A DNA stretch of 64,000 nucleotides. Source: Sphingobacterium sp. GVS05A. Its GTDB lineage: Bacteria > Bacteroidota > Bacteroidia > Sphingobacteriales > Sphingobacteriaceae. A program made the position numbers and the translations under genes. The notes under the pieces are model-generated. The model had not been told where the DNA came from. It ran no database searches and was given only the letters and a program-made list of their open reading frames with translations. Shown piece after piece: positions 26,811 to 35,083 of this stretch. Each line of letters starts with the position of its first letter. Position 1 is the first letter of the stretch. Where the stretch lies: NCBI RefSeq assembly GCF_019969845.1, contig NZ_JAHXYR010000003.1, forward strand, positions 124,001-188,000, written 5' to 3'.

Positions 26811-28070
26811 ATGAAAAAGTTAAAGTTAGTAATATGGACTGCGTTGGCGATGTCAACGCTCCTGACAGGCTGTAAAGAAGATATCAATGAGTCAATCGGA
26901 GAATTAAATCCTGAAATATCATTGTATACATTACGTAGCCTCTATAAAAATACGGATCTACAACTCAACGAATCAAGTGCGCTTGGCGCAAAGTACGTGA
27001 AGGCGCTTGTGGTTTCACGCGCTGAGAATAAGAATTTGCCCGAAAATACAATCGCTGTTCAGAATATCTGGCGCAATCAGCGTAGAGGAATATTAGTAGA
27101 GGTTACTGATGCCTCGAGTTTCAAATTTGGTGACTCTGTTCAGATCAATATCGATGGTACAAAATTGGTCAAAAAATCTGGCTTAATGGTTTTATCGTCC
27201 GTTAAAAATCAACAGGTCAATGTCTTTGCCTCAAATAAAAACGTTGCTCCATTAGCGGTTTCGGTTGCAAATCTTAAAGCGAAATTCGATGAGTTTGAAT
27301 CAACTTACATTGATGTAACTGCTGATGTCGAGCCAGAGCCTGCAACCGGAACAGCCCTAAAAGGCGATAAGATCTTGATGGATGGAGATAAAAATGAGAT
27401 AACCTTGCATACCGAGGACAATGCAACATTTGCGGGACAGTCTATTGCTCCCAGCGCCTCTTTCAGAGGAATAGCATTCAGAGAGGGGGATAAATTGCAA
27501 ATCCGAATGCAGGACTACTCCGACATGGCTTATGCAAGTGGTAAACTATATGCTGGATGGCCGGAGACTTTTGATGCTGTAGACGCGAGTGTGAAAGGAA
27601 GTTACGATATGGGCGAAAAGAACGACGTGTCTTTCCCAACTGGGCAATGGAAGTTATATCAGGCAATATTGGGTACTACTGCTGGTCGTGACCGTATTGT
27701 TTCGGGTAAAAATGCGATACGCATGCAACAGAATTTAAGTGTGGATGGTCATGTGCAGATGAATTTTGATGTACCAAATGGCGCTTCAAAAGTGACGCTT
27801 TGGTATGGCTCATATTATACGGATCGGTCATGTACGTTTAAACTGGAATATTCTACGGATCAGGGTACAACATGGAAGCAAACAGGTGAATCCATCGCTG
27901 ACGCACACCCAACTTCGCAGAGTATGAATTCAAAACAGGCTGTATTTTTAATGAATATTCAAGGAGCTGTTCGTTTCAGGATTACCAAGCTTGGATTGGG
28001 AACCAGTAACAATGTCATTAATAATGGAAGGCTCGGCCTGGATGATATTGCGATATATAAGAGTTATTAG
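26811..28070 (+). CDS. DUF5689 domain lipoprotein
   Basis: 419 residues, 3 bp after the susD stop. The signal ends at a lipobox (LLTGC, Cys21). Residues ~35-240 are a DUF5689 domain, OB-like beta repeats (SLRSLYKN-type start, VVSRAENKNLPEN, GDSVQINIDGTKLVKKSGL). Residues ~250-419 form a beta-sandwich like the discoidin/jelly-roll regions found after such domains (WKLYQAILG, LGLDDIAIYKSY at the end). It is likely a surface-exposed third subunit of the SusCD system that touches ligand or substrate. No catalytic motif is visible. Confidence 0.82.
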   Translation: MKKLKLVIWTALAMSTLLTGCKEDINESIGELNPEISLYTLRSLYKNTDLQLNESSALGAKYVKALVVSRAENKNLPENTIAVQNIWRNQRRGILVEVTDASSFKFGDSVQINIDGTKLVKKSGLMVLSSVKNQQVNVFASNKNVAPLAVSVANLKAKFDEFESTYIDVTADVEPEPATGTALKGDKILMDGDKNEITLHTEDNATFAGQSIAPSASFRGIAFREGDKLQIRMQDYSDMAYASGKLYAGWPETFDAVDASVKGSYDMGEKNDVSFPTGQWKLYQAILGTTAGRDRIVSGKNAIRMQQNLSVDGHVQMNFDVPNGASKVTLWYGSYYTDRSCTFKLEYSTDQGTTWKQTGESIADAHPTSQSMNSKQAVFLMNIQGAVRFRITKLGLGTSNNVINNGRLGLDDIAIYKSY

Positions 28071-28094
28071 GTTGAACGATTGATGATGTAAACG

Positions 28095-28125
28095 CCCTGT
28101 GTAGTGAAGACTCCACAGGGTTTTC
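28095..28125 (+). terminator. Terminator of the susCD operon
   Basis: CCCTGTG / CACAGGG with a 12-nt loop is followed by TTTTCTG, 24 bp after the DUF5689 stop. Confidence 0.72.
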
Positions 28126-28197
28126 TGTTGTTGACATATATTTTCTAAACTCCTCATAAAAAATCGTTATCTTCATCATAACTATAAACGAAGACTT

Positions 28198-28878
28198 ATG
28201 AACTTAACAGACTTAGTTACAGGAGGAGTTGGCTCGAAAGCAATAGAAGCCATTTCTAAAATGACAGGCGTCAGTGAATCCAAAGCAAAATGGATTGTGG
28301 CAGCGGCTGTTCCTTTGATGATCGCAGCACTGAATTACAATGCGAAAAACAAAGGCCAATCGGAAAACATCGACAAAGCGATCGATCAACATAGTGGTGG
28401 CGGTATCTTCGATAAGATCGGTGATTTATTTGGTCAGGGCGGATCCGACGACGGGAACAAGATTGTCAACCATATGTTTGGGCAAAATACAGAAGTGGTG
28501 ACACAGAATATTGCCGATAAAGCTGGTATCAGTTCAGCGCAGGTCACTGGGGTTTTGGCAACACTCGCGCCTATTGTCATGGGATATCTAGGACAACAAA
28601 AACAGGCGTCCAGCGGTGGTGGTATTGGTGACCTGATCGGATCTGTTTTAGGTGGTGGCGGACAGCAAGGTGCCGGTGGTGGTATGCTAGGGGGGATCCT
28701 TGGTTCATTTCTAGGTGGCGGACAGGAAGAGCCTGCACAAGAAACACAACAGGCTTCTACAGGCGGTAGTATGACTGATATGTTGGGTGGTTTGGCCGGC
28801 AGCTTCTTTGATAAAAGTAACGATGGTCAATCCAAAGGAAATATCCTTGACTCGATCGCAGGAATGTTTGCGAAGTAA
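28198..28878 (+). CDS. DUF937 domain-containing protein
   Basis: 226 residues, no signal peptide. Two copies of a helical DUF937 unit are visible (SKMTGVSESKAKWIVAAAVPL and ADKAGISSAQVTGVLATLAP). A Gly/Gln-rich linker follows (GGGGQQGAGGG) and the C-terminus has GGLAGSFFDKSNDG. The family is abundant in bacteria and uncharacterised (YidB is one relative). It is a single gene between the susCD terminator and a strong palindromic terminator. Confidence 0.85.
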   Translation: MNLTDLVTGGVGSKAIEAISKMTGVSESKAKWIVAAAVPLMIAALNYNAKNKGQSENIDKAIDQHSGGGIFDKIGDLFGQGGSDDGNKIVNHMFGQNTEVVTQNIADKAGISSAQVTGVLATLAPIVMGYLGQQKQASSGGGIGDLIGSVLGGGGQQGAGGGMLGGILGSFLGGGQEEPAQETQQASTGGSMTDMLGGLAGSFFDKSNDGQSKGNILDSIAGMFAK

Positions 28879-28888
28879 AGCAATCTTA

Positions 28889-28940
28889 CAACATAAAAAA
28901 AGTCGGTAACTGATCAGTTACCGACTTTTTTTATGTTGTA
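28889..28940. terminator. Long bidirectional terminator
   Basis: A perfect palindrome of 52 bp (ACAACATAAAAAAAGTCGG ... and its complement, centred on TGATCA) sits between convergent genes and serves both strands. Confidence 0.93.
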
Positions 28941-28945
28941 TTGAA

Positions 28946-29941
28946 TTAATCTTCTACCGTTACTTTCGGTGGAAAATTCTTATGTTTTCTCTTACTGATT
29001 TTGTCTACGTTGACTGGTTGAGGTACCTTTACATAGTATCCTGTACCATCATATTCTCGTTTATTCGGGCTTTCTTTGCAGGCAACCGAACAACAGCCGT
29101 CCATTTCCTCACCACACTCGTCGCATTGGGTGAAATGCTCATTACATACGGGGTTGGCACAGTTGATCATCTTAGTTGTCTGTTTGCCACAATTGAAACA
29201 GGTTGATACGACCGATGGATTGACCGAGTTAACATCTACTGTGACACGGTTGTCAAAGACATAACACTGTCCTTCGAAATCTTTACCACCTGCTTCTTTG
29301 CCATATTTAATGATTCCACCATGCAATTGGTAGACATCCTCAAAGCCCTCTTTTAACAATAGGGCAGAAGCTTTTTCACATTTGATCCCACCAGTACAGT
29401 AAGTCAGTATTTTTTTGCCTCTATACTGTTCAAGCTCTTTGATTTTTTCTGGAAATTCGCGGAAGTTGTCAATGTCCAAAGTCACCGCATTTTTAAATCG
29501 GCCTACGTTATGCTCATAGTTCGAACGCACGTCCAATACAACCACATCCTCCTGATCTTTCATCGCCAGGAAATCTTTTGGTTCCAGATGCACACCTGTT
29601 TGGCGGTTAGGATCGATTTCTTTCGGATCTCTTAGGCCAGAGTGCACGATTTCAGCTTTGTAGCGACAGTGCATTTTGATGAAAGAAGGTTCTTCAACAT
29701 GATCGATTTTAAATTCTGTTTTGTTAAAACGACCATCCGCATAAATTGCATCCATATATTGCTGACAAGCCTCAGTCGTACCCGAAACGGTACCATTCAA
29801 GCCTTCATCAGCGACGATAATACGTCCTACTAAGTCAAGTGATTTACAAAATTCAAGGTGATCAGTCGCAAACTGTTCTGCGTTTTCGATAGGGCTGTAG
29901 CAATAGTACAGCAATGTTTGATATTGTGTCATGATATTCAT
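28946..29941 (-). CDS. trhO: tRNA uridine(34) hydroxylase TrhO (rhodanese family)
   Basis: 331 residues. There is an N-terminal acylphosphatase-like part, a rhodanese domain with active cysteine in YCTGGIKCEKAS (residues ~181-192), and a C-terminal cysteine-rich zinc-like segment (CFNCGKQ, CDECGEEMDGCC). TrhO (YceA) makes ho5U34 in tRNA independently of prephenate. The first codon could be 29941 or the ATG three codons later at 29932. A single gene. Confidence 0.93.
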   Translation of the reverse strand: MNIMTQYQTLLYYCYSPIENAEQFATDHLEFCKSLDLVGRIIVADEGLNGTVSGTTEACQQYMDAIYADGRFNKTEFKIDHVEEPSFIKMHCRYKAEIVHSGLRDPKEIDPNRQTGVHLEPKDFLAMKDQEDVVVLDVRSNYEHNVGRFKNAVTLDIDNFREFPEKIKELEQYRGKKILTYCTGGIKCEKASALLLKEGFEDVYQLHGGIIKYGKEAGGKDFEGQCYVFDNRVTVDVNSVNPSVVSTCFNCGKQTTKMINCANPVCNEHFTQCDECGEEMDGCCSVACKESPNKREYDGTGYYVKVPQPVNVDKISKRKHKNFPPKVTVED

Positions 29942-30026
29942 TGATACCGCTGCAAACGGCGTTTAATGCAAAAATAAATTCACTGCAAAGCTACAAAAAA
30001 TAATAAATGGAAGGAAATGACCTTCG

Positions 30027-30242
30027 TCACCTTTTCTTCAAAGGTTCCAGAAGATACTCCAGACCGTTTAGCTTGATCTCATAAAGGGTGGCCAGTTGCT
30101 GTCCTAATTTGCCTTTAGGAAATCCTTTTTGATTGTACCAGACCAAATAAGGCTCAGGAAGATTGCATAAGGTGTAGCCCTGATATTTGCCGAAAGGCAT
30201 TTTAACTGTTACAAGTTCAGTGAGGATTTCAGGATTTAACAT
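30027..30242 (-). CDS. DUF3820 family protein
   Basis: 71 residues. The DUF3820 signature is clear: VKMPFGKYQGYTLCNLPEPYLVWYNQKGFPKGKLGQQL (from residue ~13). The family is small and uncharacterised, often annotated as a putative quorum-sensing-regulated factor on weak grounds. Its ATG overlaps the stop codon of the upstream glycosyltransferase by one base (TAATG), so it is translationally coupled to the polysaccharide cluster. Confidence 0.85.
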   Translation of the reverse strand: MLNPEILTELVTVKMPFGKYQGYTLCNLPEPYLVWYNQKGFPKGKLGQQLATLYEIKLNGLEYLLEPLKKR

Positions 30243-30997
30243 TAGTCTTGGGGTTTTCCGTAATTAATGCGGTACCAGATCGCTTTTAAAGCGATGATCC
30301 CATGATTGAATAAATTGGGAATGGTGCCGTAATAGTGTTTGAAGATAGCGAAGCGTTCTTTTAGCGACTCCTTATGTTTCTGTTTTGACATCCCGCCCAC
30401 GAGATAGCGCGCTACATATTGATGTGCATTAACAGATTTATTTGCTTTTTTAGCACAGCGAATGACCCAATCTATATCCGCGCATAACTTATAATTGAGA
30501 TCATACGGTTCTGCAATACTCCGTTTGATATAAATCGCCTGGTGACAGATATTCATGCCATAACGAAAACTTTTCCAGTTGAAATTTGCAGGGACCTTAT
30601 GTCTACGTTCACCAATAAAAGCCCTATTGTCATCTACCAGTATCGTTTCACCATAGAGGATATCGGCATCATCACTGAGCTTCGCTAGGTTTTCGATGCT
30701 GTTGAGATCGTATATTTCATCGCCGGAATTCAAAAAGAGTACATAGTCACCTGTAGCTAAAGCAAGGCCTTTGTTCATCGCATCGTAAATTCCTTTGTCT
30801 TTTTCAGATAATAAGATCGCAATTTTATCCTGATATTTTTGAATAACGGCTAAAGTGCCATCGGACGATTCCCCGTCAATGACAATATATTCAATATTGT
30901 CGTAAGTCTGGTTAACAACAGATGTGATGGTATGCTCAATATCCCGCACATTATTGTAAACGACAGTGATGATTGAAAATTTTGGATGAGCAGACAT
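30242..30997 (-). CDS. Glycosyltransferase family 2 (WcaE-like)
   Basis: 251 residues. A GT-A fold with FSIITVVYNNVRDIEHTITSVVNQTY at the N-terminus, IVIDGESSDGT, the DKGIYDAMNKGLALATGDYVLFLNSGDE block (a conserved segment of WcaE-like colanic acid transferases) and CADIDWVIR. It transfers a sugar from an NDP-sugar to a growing glycan at the inner membrane. Its start lies 2 bp after the stop of the preceding transferase gene. Confidence 0.9.
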   Translation of the reverse strand: MSAHPKFSIITVVYNNVRDIEHTITSVVNQTYDNIEYIVIDGESSDGTLAVIQKYQDKIAILLSEKDKGIYDAMNKGLALATGDYVLFLNSGDEIYDLNSIENLAKLSDDADILYGETILVDDNRAFIGERRHKVPANFNWKSFRYGMNICHQAIYIKRSIAEPYDLNYKLCADIDWVIRCAKKANKSVNAHQYVARYLVGGMSKQKHKESLKERFAIFKHYYGTIPNLFNHGIIALKAIWYRINYGKPQD

Positions 30998-30999
30998 GT

Positions 31000-31914
31000 C
31001 TATTTATTGAATTTGTTAATTTTTTTCTTGAGGAATCGGATGCCCCGATTGAATAAAGAACCTTTCCGATGTGTGTAGAAATATTTTATAGCTTCATACC
31101 CTTGTACATTCTCCGCTATTTCGGTAGGGAAAACATGTACAGGATGATCTGCTAAAGTGACCTGATAGGTTGATTCTGCAGCTGTATGAGTGCCCGAACC
31201 ATCGTTACCGATATTCTGTGTCATCGAATTCCTCGGATACAAAACTAGTCCATTTTTTTTGAATACCGAAGCGTACCAACGTATTGCCCAGGAGTTGATC
31301 TTTCCCGTGCGAAGCTCCTGTGCCTGCTTCCAAAAGTTCTCTTTTCCTTCAATGCTGAACTGATGAATCTGTTCTTCCGAAAAATCGGAGACAAGCTCAT
31401 CTATGTTGGGATTGAAATGTTGCCACGCACGATCCCATGTTGCCCAACCCCAGCTATTGGCGACCCGAAAGAAAAACGTTTCAGGAAGCTCATTCAGATT
31501 TTTTACCGGATAGCCGTAGCCACTGATCTGCATGACCTGTTCGTCCTCTTTATAGCGGTCTAGTGCTTTATTAAAGTAATCGAGCGCAAATGCTGATGTT
31601 TCAAGATCATCTTCTAAGACTATAATCTGTCCATGTTCTTGCACGACTTTGGTAACACCGTCAATGACATTCGCAGCCAGGCCCCAATTTTTGTCCCGCT
31701 CGACAATTTTGATCTGTTTAAAATACCACGGTTTTTTTATAATCCGACGTACCTCTTCTACAGCCTCAATCGCGCGCTCATCTTTTGCCGCATCCGAATA
31801 AATATAGAGAATCGTCTGGTCAGCATACTTGTTTCTCTCAAGTGCTGCAAGTGTCTTTAGCGTATGTGCGGGACGATTATACACAAAGAGTAAGACTGGA
31901 GCAAGACTGTTCAT
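31000..31914 (-). CDS. Glycosyltransferase, GT-A fold with GnT-I-like EDDLE motif
   Basis: 304 residues. PVLLFVYNRPAHTLKTLAAL opens a GT-A fold. IIVLEDDLETSAFALDYFNKAL has the acidic EDD motif, in the place and context of N-acetylglucosaminyltransferase I (GT13), where it binds the metal and UDP-sugar. FFFRVANSWGWATWDRAW is typical of bacterial members annotated simply as glycosyltransferase. Donor and acceptor cannot be predicted. It is in the polysaccharide operon, with 3-bp spacing on one side and 2-bp on the other. Confidence 0.85.
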   Translation of the reverse strand: MNSLAPVLLFVYNRPAHTLKTLAALERNKYADQTILYIYSDAAKDERAIEAVEEVRRIIKKPWYFKQIKIVERDKNWGLAANVIDGVTKVVQEHGQIIVLEDDLETSAFALDYFNKALDRYKEDEQVMQISGYGYPVKNLNELPETFFFRVANSWGWATWDRAWQHFNPNIDELVSDFSEEQIHQFSIEGKENFWKQAQELRTGKINSWAIRWYASVFKKNGLVLYPRNSMTQNIGNDGSGTHTAAESTYQVTLADHPVHVFPTEIAENVQGYEAIKYFYTHRKGSLFNRGIRFLKKKINKFNK

Positions 31915-31917
31915 CTA

Positions 31918-32790
31918 TCAAAAAATTTTGTTAAAAGCTTTTTTATTGGCCTGGCGGGTATCTCGGACTTCCATGGTCTTACCCAATAGTCTAAAAGCAA
32001 TATTGAAGTAACTTCTTGTTTCAAAAATACGACCTTTACCCAAAGAAGACAGCATTTTCTTTACGCTTGCCAATATCGCCATTGAGAAAGCCTTTATAAA
32101 CGTATAATTGATATTGCAATACTCTGTCAGATGATAGACAAATTCGCTCTTTAGAAAAGCTTTGCGATCTACCTGGCGTTGCTGTCTGTCGTGATAAGCC
32201 CTGGCATCTTCGGCTAATACAAAGTTCAATCCATAATAATGGATGCGGTTGGCATAATCTTTATCTTCTCCATAATGGAAGAAAACTGGTGAAAAACCGC
32301 CGACTTTTTTGATGACAGCTTTAGGTATCAACCAAAAAGCAGCATTGACGAATGAGCAGGTTCGGTAGGAATTTTCAAGCTGCGTATGCTTCGTATAGAC
32401 CGAGAACCCATGGTCGAGTTTTTCCTCCGTACCATCGTAGTGGATGGGGGAAATAATTCCAATGTTTGCGGTGTTTACCTTGATCAGGTTGGCGATGCAG
32501 TTCTGATCTATCCAAGCGTCCTGATTGACCAAAAAGGCGTAGTCATAATCTTCCTCTAGGGCGATAGTCAATCCAATGTTGTTGGCTTTCCCAAAACCGA
32601 GGTTTTCGGGACTTTCTATCAGCCTGACAGCAGGATAAGTTTCTTTGATGATACGGGTAGTATGATCCCTTGAGTTATTATCTATAACAAGGATATCCGT
32701 TTGATGGCTTGATGCTAACAAACTGGGTACGCATTTGTGAATCCAAGGTTCAAAATTATAAGAAACGATTATGGTGAGAATCTTGGCCAT
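31918..32790 (-). CDS. Glycosyltransferase family 2 (rhamnosyltransferase-like)
   Basis: 290 residues. IVSYNFEPWIHKCVPSLLAS, LVIDNNSRDHT, and ENLGFGKANNIGLTIAL form the GT2 nucleotide-binding half; VNQDAWID supplies the DxD-like acidic site and FFHYGEDKDYANRI is the typical acceptor-side block of WbbL/RfbF-type rhamnosyltransferases. It directly abuts the flippase gene (no gap), and so is part of the same operon. Confidence 0.9.
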   Translation of the reverse strand: MAKILTIIVSYNFEPWIHKCVPSLLASSHQTDILVIDNNSRDHTTRIIKETYPAVRLIESPENLGFGKANNIGLTIALEEDYDYAFLVNQDAWIDQNCIANLIKVNTANIGIISPIHYDGTEEKLDHGFSVYTKHTQLENSYRTCSFVNAAFWLIPKAVIKKVGGFSPVFFHYGEDKDYANRIHYYGLNFVLAEDARAYHDRQQRQVDRKAFLKSEFVYHLTEYCNINYTFIKAFSMAILASVKKMLSSLGKGRIFETRSYFNIAFRLLGKTMEVRDTRQANKKAFNKIF

Positions 32791-34251
32791 CTATTTTTTT
32801 CGGATAATTGTGATGAAATAGCTAAATAATTCAAGTAAAATACTCGGCTTAAAGACTCTATTGACGATAATATATGCACATACAGCGACAGCGATAGTAC
32901 TTGCAAATCGAAGGTACAGGTTGGCAATGGATGCGGTGGCGTAGTGTGCTGCCAAACAGCTGATACCGGCTAATATAGCATATGAAAATACATCCTGAAT
33001 TAGATAACGGAATGAATAGGTCATATAGGGTTTAGCCGAAGCGTACCAGACAAATATCCATAGCGCGTTTAATCCTGAGGTTAAGGCGATGAGCATTTCA
33101 ATGCCAAGCGATTTGCCAAAGACTAAAATAGCGATTTGAAGTAAACCAAAAACAACGATATTTCGCATATAGATCTGGGACTTACCCTTGCTGATAATCA
33201 AGCTGGAGAAGACATTGCTTACAGAATCGAAAGCCGCGCCAATACAGAAAATTTGAAGAAAGATAGCACTTTGCTGCCATTTTTCGGTTATTGTAATCGT
33301 AATGAAGTCTTGTGCAACCGTGGTTAAACCAAATAACATTGGAAAAGCCAAAAAAGCAGTAAAGGAGACGAGCTTGCGGAATACACGAACCTGCCTGTCC
33401 TTATCGTCTTCTATCTCACGTAGAATAGGTTGTGTGACGTTATTAACCATATTGGTTAAAATAGACTGAGCCATTTGGCTCCATTTATTTGGTTGAACAG
33501 TATATCCTAGTTCTTCGGTTGTATAATGTTTTCCCAAAATTGCCGCATATATGTTTTTATTGATATTGATAAAAATATTGGTAACCAGTATTTTACTGCT
33601 AAACCCTAGGATATCGCGGATAGGACTGAAATCAAAGGTAAATGAGGGCTTGAATTTGGAGAAATACCAAAAGCCAAGCATATTAAAACCACTATAGGAA
33701 ACGATTTGAACGGCAAATGCCCAATAGGCATAACCTTTATAGGCTAAATATATACCAATTGTATTTGATAAGATAAGGGCCAAAGTCCCGGTGATCACTC
33801 TTTCCTTGATTTTTAAATTGCGGAAAAGGTAGGCGTTATGTGCAATCCCGAAACTTCCTAACCAGAAGGATAGAAAGGTGAAGCGACTGAGTTCAACAAG
33901 TACCGGCTGGTTGTAGTACAGGGCAATGAGAGGAGCTGAAAAGAATAATACAATATAAATAAATGTACCTATCCCAACACTTGTCCAGAATACGGCATTG
34001 TAATCTTTGTGCTGTACTTCTTTTTTATTGACAATACCATAGATAAAACCACTTTCCTGAAATGCCGATGCAAGAACAGAGAATATGGTAATCATGGCTA
34101 CTAAACCGTAATCTTCTGCTGTTAGTTTACGATTTAGTAGAATACCGAAGCCGAAGCCCAAAAACTGCTGGATGATACTGGCCATACCACCCCATAGCAA
34201 TCCTTTTGTTGTTTTTGATTTTAAAGAGTCATTTCCCGTTTGCGATGACAT
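32791..34251 (-). CDS. Wzx-type oligosaccharide flippase (MOP superfamily)
   Basis: 486 residues, about 14 membrane helices. The N-terminus KGLLWGGMASIIQQFLGFGFGILLNRKLTAEDYGLVAM is the polysaccharide biosynthesis flippase signature (WzxC/lipopolysaccharide biosynthesis protein). It flips lipid-linked oligosaccharide across the inner membrane. It is first in the glycosyltransferase operon 34251-30027 (flippase, three transferases, DUF3820). There is no polymerase or chain-length gene in view, so the locus may be a partial or modifying glycan cluster. Confidence 0.92.
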   Translation of the reverse strand: MSSQTGNDSLKSKTTKGLLWGGMASIIQQFLGFGFGILLNRKLTAEDYGLVAMITIFSVLASAFQESGFIYGIVNKKEVQHKDYNAVFWTSVGIGTFIYIVLFFSAPLIALYYNQPVLVELSRFTFLSFWLGSFGIAHNAYLFRNLKIKERVITGTLALILSNTIGIYLAYKGYAYWAFAVQIVSYSGFNMLGFWYFSKFKPSFTFDFSPIRDILGFSSKILVTNIFININKNIYAAILGKHYTTEELGYTVQPNKWSQMAQSILTNMVNNVTQPILREIEDDKDRQVRVFRKLVSFTAFLAFPMLFGLTTVAQDFITITITEKWQQSAIFLQIFCIGAAFDSVSNVFSSLIISKGKSQIYMRNIVVFGLLQIAILVFGKSLGIEMLIALTSGLNALWIFVWYASAKPYMTYSFRYLIQDVFSYAILAGISCLAAHYATASIANLYLRFASTIAVAVCAYIIVNRVFKPSILLELFSYFITIIRKK

Positions 34252-34274
34252 GCTAAATTAAATGAGCGGCAATA

Positions 34275-35018
34275 TTAAAGTATTGCAATTGTATTCGCAA
34301 ATTCTTTTAAGGAAACATCAGTCGGATTGATATCAGTAATCAAATAGGAAATATCACGTAGGGGTACCACTTTCATTTTTTGAACGGAATTAAGTTTTTC
34401 CGCAATACTGAGTATAGCAACCTTCTTAGAGCATTTGATCATTGCACGTTTGATCTGAACAACTTCCCAGTCTGAATCCGTTACCCCATCTTCTACAGAG
34501 AGTGAATTGGTTCCCAGCAAGCAAAGATCTACTTTTAGGTCTGCCAATTCATTGGCTACCTGTGCACCTGATACAATATTTGTATTACGCGAAAGCTTTC
34601 CGCCAACCAAGATCACTTCAAGATTTGGCTTTTCAGCTAGTTCCAATGCAACTAATGGGCTGATCGTGAAGAATGTACATTGAAGGTGGTCAGGGATTGT
34701 TCGCGCCAGTTCAATCAAGGTCGTTCCCCCGCCGACCAATACAGTCATACCATTTGAGATCAATGAGCTTGCCTTCTTGGCAATTTCTTTCTTCGCTTCT
34801 TTAGCGTAGACATTTCCGTCCTGAAAAGGAAATTGAAAAGATTTGGAAAGCGCTCCACCGTAGACTTTTAAAACTTTGCCATTTTCTGCAAGCTCGTTCA
34901 AGTCACGTCTGATCGTATCTTCGGATACATTAAGTTGGACACTTAAATCTGAAGATAAAACTTTGTTATGTAGATTGATCTGATGTATAATAAATGCTTG
35001 TCTTTCTTCCTTTAACAT
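34275..35018 (-). CDS. DeoR/GlpR family transcriptional regulator
   Basis: 247 residues. An N-terminal DeoR winged helix (LKEERQAFIIHQINLHNKV, LNVSEDTIRRDLNELAENGKVLKVYGGA, with the invariant SEDTIRRDL recognition helix) is followed by a DeoRC sugar-phosphate sensor domain (VLVGGGTTLIELARTI, GGKLSRNTNIVSG). Such proteins respond to a phosphorylated sugar. The gene is 23 bp upstream of the flippase operon on the same strand, so it may be co-transcribed with or regulate it. Inducer unknown. Confidence 0.92.
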   Translation of the reverse strand: MLKEERQAFIIHQINLHNKVLSSDLSVQLNVSEDTIRRDLNELAENGKVLKVYGGALSKSFQFPFQDGNVYAKEAKKEIAKKASSLISNGMTVLVGGGTTLIELARTIPDHLQCTFFTISPLVALELAEKPNLEVILVGGKLSRNTNIVSGAQVANELADLKVDLCLLGTNSLSVEDGVTDSDWEVVQIKRAMIKCSKKVAILSIAEKLNSVQKMKVVPLRDISYLITDINPTDVSLKEFANTIAIL

Positions 35019-35083
35019 TGGTCTTTGGTTTTAATCGGAATTTTGAAATTAATTGAAAAAAATCAGTTTAAATGTAATGAAAA

